64,000 nucleotides of DNA from Zeugodacus cucurbitae (taxonomy: Eukaryota; Arthropoda; Insecta; Diptera; Tephritidae). A model generated the notes under the pieces. It saw nothing but the letters and a program-made list of their open reading frames with translations, had not been told where the DNA came from and made no database searches. Every line of letters begins with the position of its first letter. Position 1 is the stretch's first letter. Position numbers and translations under genes: made by a program. Shown here one piece after another: positions 61,880 through 64,000 of this stretch. Location: contig NC_071667.1 in the NCBI RefSeq assembly GCF_028554725.1, positions 54,553,501-54,617,500 on the forward strand. The letters are read 5' to 3'.

Positions 61880-63644
61880 GATGGCAATAGAAATTGAGAA
61901 TATATGTACATACATACATATGACAGTAGCAAAATCACCCCAGTAGTTAGTTGCCAACGTCTTATTTATAGGGTGAGTATCACATGTGTGGGTATATCAT
62001 AAAAAATATTTTTGACGAGTGTAGACTTTACAACTCGTAGGTATAACTTTTTTTTTTTTGTTATTTAATTTTTCTATATTGGCAAAGATTTGAGAAAACT
62101 ATCATAGAAGGAAAAGCAAATAAAATTCTAAGAAAATTTCACAATAAAAACAATTGTGTGGGTGTAGAAAAAAATATACAGTAAATATGTCTGGAATCAC
62201 AACGAGTACAAAGGATGTTATTAATCTATTATTTTAGTATAAATGGAGATATATTCATACTTATAGGTAAGTATATAGTAGGTAGGCATTATGAAACTTT
62301 TCAGTAAAGCATTCACTTCTGGTTTTGTAAACATTTTTTAATTAAAATTGTTATTCAACTCAATTAATCCAATTTTAAATATGTATGTTATTCTATTAGA
62401 TTTTTTATTTAATCTCCAACACTTGAATTATGACTCATTTCACAGCTTTGTGAAATTAATTCTTGCAAGATTTCCCGACCTACCACAACATAACATTACC
62501 AAAAGCCGCATATTTAACTAAAATGCGCTTAAATTAAGAGCGAATCGGCGAAAGAGCGCGTAGAAAATGCCTATCTCTGTGTGGTTTTCGTACATAATTG
62601 CTTTGTTTCCAACTGCGCTCACTAGCCGACACAATAACAATGCATGCGTGGGGAAAAACAAAAAGCGCCTAAGTTGACTTACGCGTTTTAACGTTTGAGC
62701 GCATAAAATTAAGAGTTGAAAATAGAATTAAGCTGACTTTAGTTAATGAAATTGTATTAAATTATGAAGCTCATTATGAAGTTATATATTTTGTACAAAT
62801 TGTGTGTAAAATATTTAGTTTTGTTTTAACAGTAATGCATTTAAAACAATTTTTGTTAGAATTGACTTATGCGCTTTTTGCTGTTAATTGCAGTTTTAGT
62901 GTAGTATGTACACTTGTGCATAAATAAAGGAAACAACCCCCTTTTAACAAACAAATTGGAGAGTTTGGTTGGTTAGAGATTCAGTTGGCTTTGTGCGCGT
63001 GCTGCGTTCTGTTGTGGTGCTTTGTGGTGCTTGACTATTGAAAATTACCTCCGCACAACGTCCCCGACGAAAACGAAGAACGAGCACACAAAATAATACA
63101 AATCTGCTACACGCCGCTACAGACAATAAATACTAAATAACAAAAAAAAAAAAAAAAGTGGAGAAGAATAATTACACGTTTTTTTCACGATTTATGTACG
63201 TGCATGTGTATGTGTGCAATTGATTGGCAAGCAATATGCGAACATAGTAGCGATTACAACTTTGTGATAACTCTCTTTTTATATTAATAATTGTGTTTGT
63301 TGTTGTTTTTGGTTTTTGTCGGATTCTGACACAATTAACTGCCATTATTATATTATATTTATCGATTATTTGATAAATTTGATAAAAATTTATAAGATTC
63401 GCATAAGCAATATTGGTTAATTTGTATGAGCACATTACTTTCCCGTTAATGAAAGTGATAAGTGCAATATAAAATTACACGAAAGAAAAAAATAAGGATA
63501 CTAAGTATATGTAGTAAATAAATTATACGTAAAGTTTGTGATACAATTGCGAAAAAGTGAAATTTGTGCCGTACTGTGTGGAGCACAAGAAAAAAGTATT
63601 AAACTTAACTGTAAATAAATTATTGTCATAAATAATATTAAATA
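61880..63644 (+). promoter_or_regulatory. probable promoter and 5' UTR region of the ABCC gene
   Basis: 62520-62720 and 62940-63120 are less AT-rich than the surroundings (gagcgaatcggcgaaagagcg; gcgcgtgctgcgttctgttg), as expected of a fly promoter/UTR, and precede the ABCC start on the same strand. A poly(A) run lies at 63141-63157. No TSS can be fixed. Confidence 0.35.
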
Positions 63645-63724
63645 ATGAACCGGACTAGAAAAAAGATTGAACGTCCAAAAAATCCATATCCAACGGTAAA
63701 TTTGCTCTCACGCTGGAGTTTCTG
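63645..63724 (+). CDS. first coding exon of an ABCC (MRP-type) transporter, partial
   Basis: ATG at 63645 gives MNRTRKKIERPKNPYPTVNL then LSRWSFW, cut inside a Trp codon (tg|gtaagc) by a consensus donor at 63725. The pattern NP...NLLSRxxFWW is the N-terminal signature of ABCC-subfamily exporters (MRP4/CFTR-like), just before the first membrane domain. The next Trp would be completed by the following exon, outside the window. Known members are membrane exporters of organic anions and conjugates; which orthologue this is cannot be told from 27 residues. Confidence 0.7.
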
Positions 63725-64000
63725 GTAAGCATCGAAATTAATCATATGTGTGTGTGTGTGGTGGATTGAATGAAGAAGAGGAAGAGGGACATGACTTTGA
63801 CAGATTTAAATATGTAAAATACTCGAAAAAAGTATGATTTGTTCTTTGTTTAATTCAACACTTTGTTACTTTGCTGAACTTTTTTTTATATTTTTTTTTT
63901 GCGTATTTTATTTTATATTTTTTATACGAAATGCGTATAAAAATATTATCAATTTAATTGAAATTATAAAGCATATATAAGCTCTTATTGCTATAAATTA

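Noticed and set aside
1..64000. tRNA, rRNA or CRISPR-type arrays
   Set aside because: None seen by eye; CRISPR is not expected in an animal genome, and the tandem repeats lack the spacer pattern.

Overview
The window is nuclear DNA of a higher fly. Gene content, intron style (GT-AG, many short introns) and the protein sequences are close to Drosophila. The dispersed repeats that begin 'aagtaaggaagggctaag..gtgtaaccgaac' are ones I associate with tephritid fruit flies (Bactrocera-like). Family is therefore an inference; Diptera: Brachycera is firm. All gene models were assembled by hand from splice sites, with reading phases checked across every junction.

Layout. Left part (3.1-16.4 kb, all + strand): two tandem genes for the 100-kDa 'a' subunit of the vacuolar proton pump (V-ATPase Vo; 815 and 830 aa, five coding exons each with near-identical exon lengths), then a 980-aa secreted heparanase-like (GH79-like) protein with a very long C-terminal extension. 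Middle (16.6-34.6 kb): repeats, including an almost complete RTE-type non-LTR retrotransposon (17.6-20.5 kb), and a 335-aa membrane-anchored short-chain (retinol-type) dehydrogenase, the likely CG7675 orthologue, whose small first exon lies 2.6 kb upstream of its body. Then about 13 kb with no recognised gene (34.6-47 kb), holding transposon remnants and simple repeats. Right part: the complete glass gene (eye transcription factor, six coding exons, five C2H2 zinc fingers, 561 aa, 47.2-54.6 kb), followed by transposon-rich intergenic DNA and, at the right edge, the first coding exon of an ABCC (MRP-type) transporter that runs out of the window.

The order Vha100 tandem - CG7675 - glass looks like Drosophila cytological region 91A (recalled, not checked), so this seems to be a conserved block with repeats inserted. 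The genes are not an operon; glass (photoreceptor fate) and a retinol-type dehydrogenase as neighbours is suggestive for eye biology but unproven.

Most notable: directly after the glass TGA stop (context TGA-C) the same frame stays open for 93 codons with an obviously protein-like composition (a run of His-Ala/His-Thr dipeptides, then a Tyr/Ser/Gly-rich stretch), pointing to stop-codon readthrough or a spliced bypass that gives a longer Glass protein. Other points: an upstream ORF overlapping the glass start, apparent loss of the catalytic nucleophile in the heparanase-like protein together with a furin-site-bearing tail, a piggyBac-type MITE nested at the stop codon of a pogo-like transposase, and at least two recurring unclassified repeat families.
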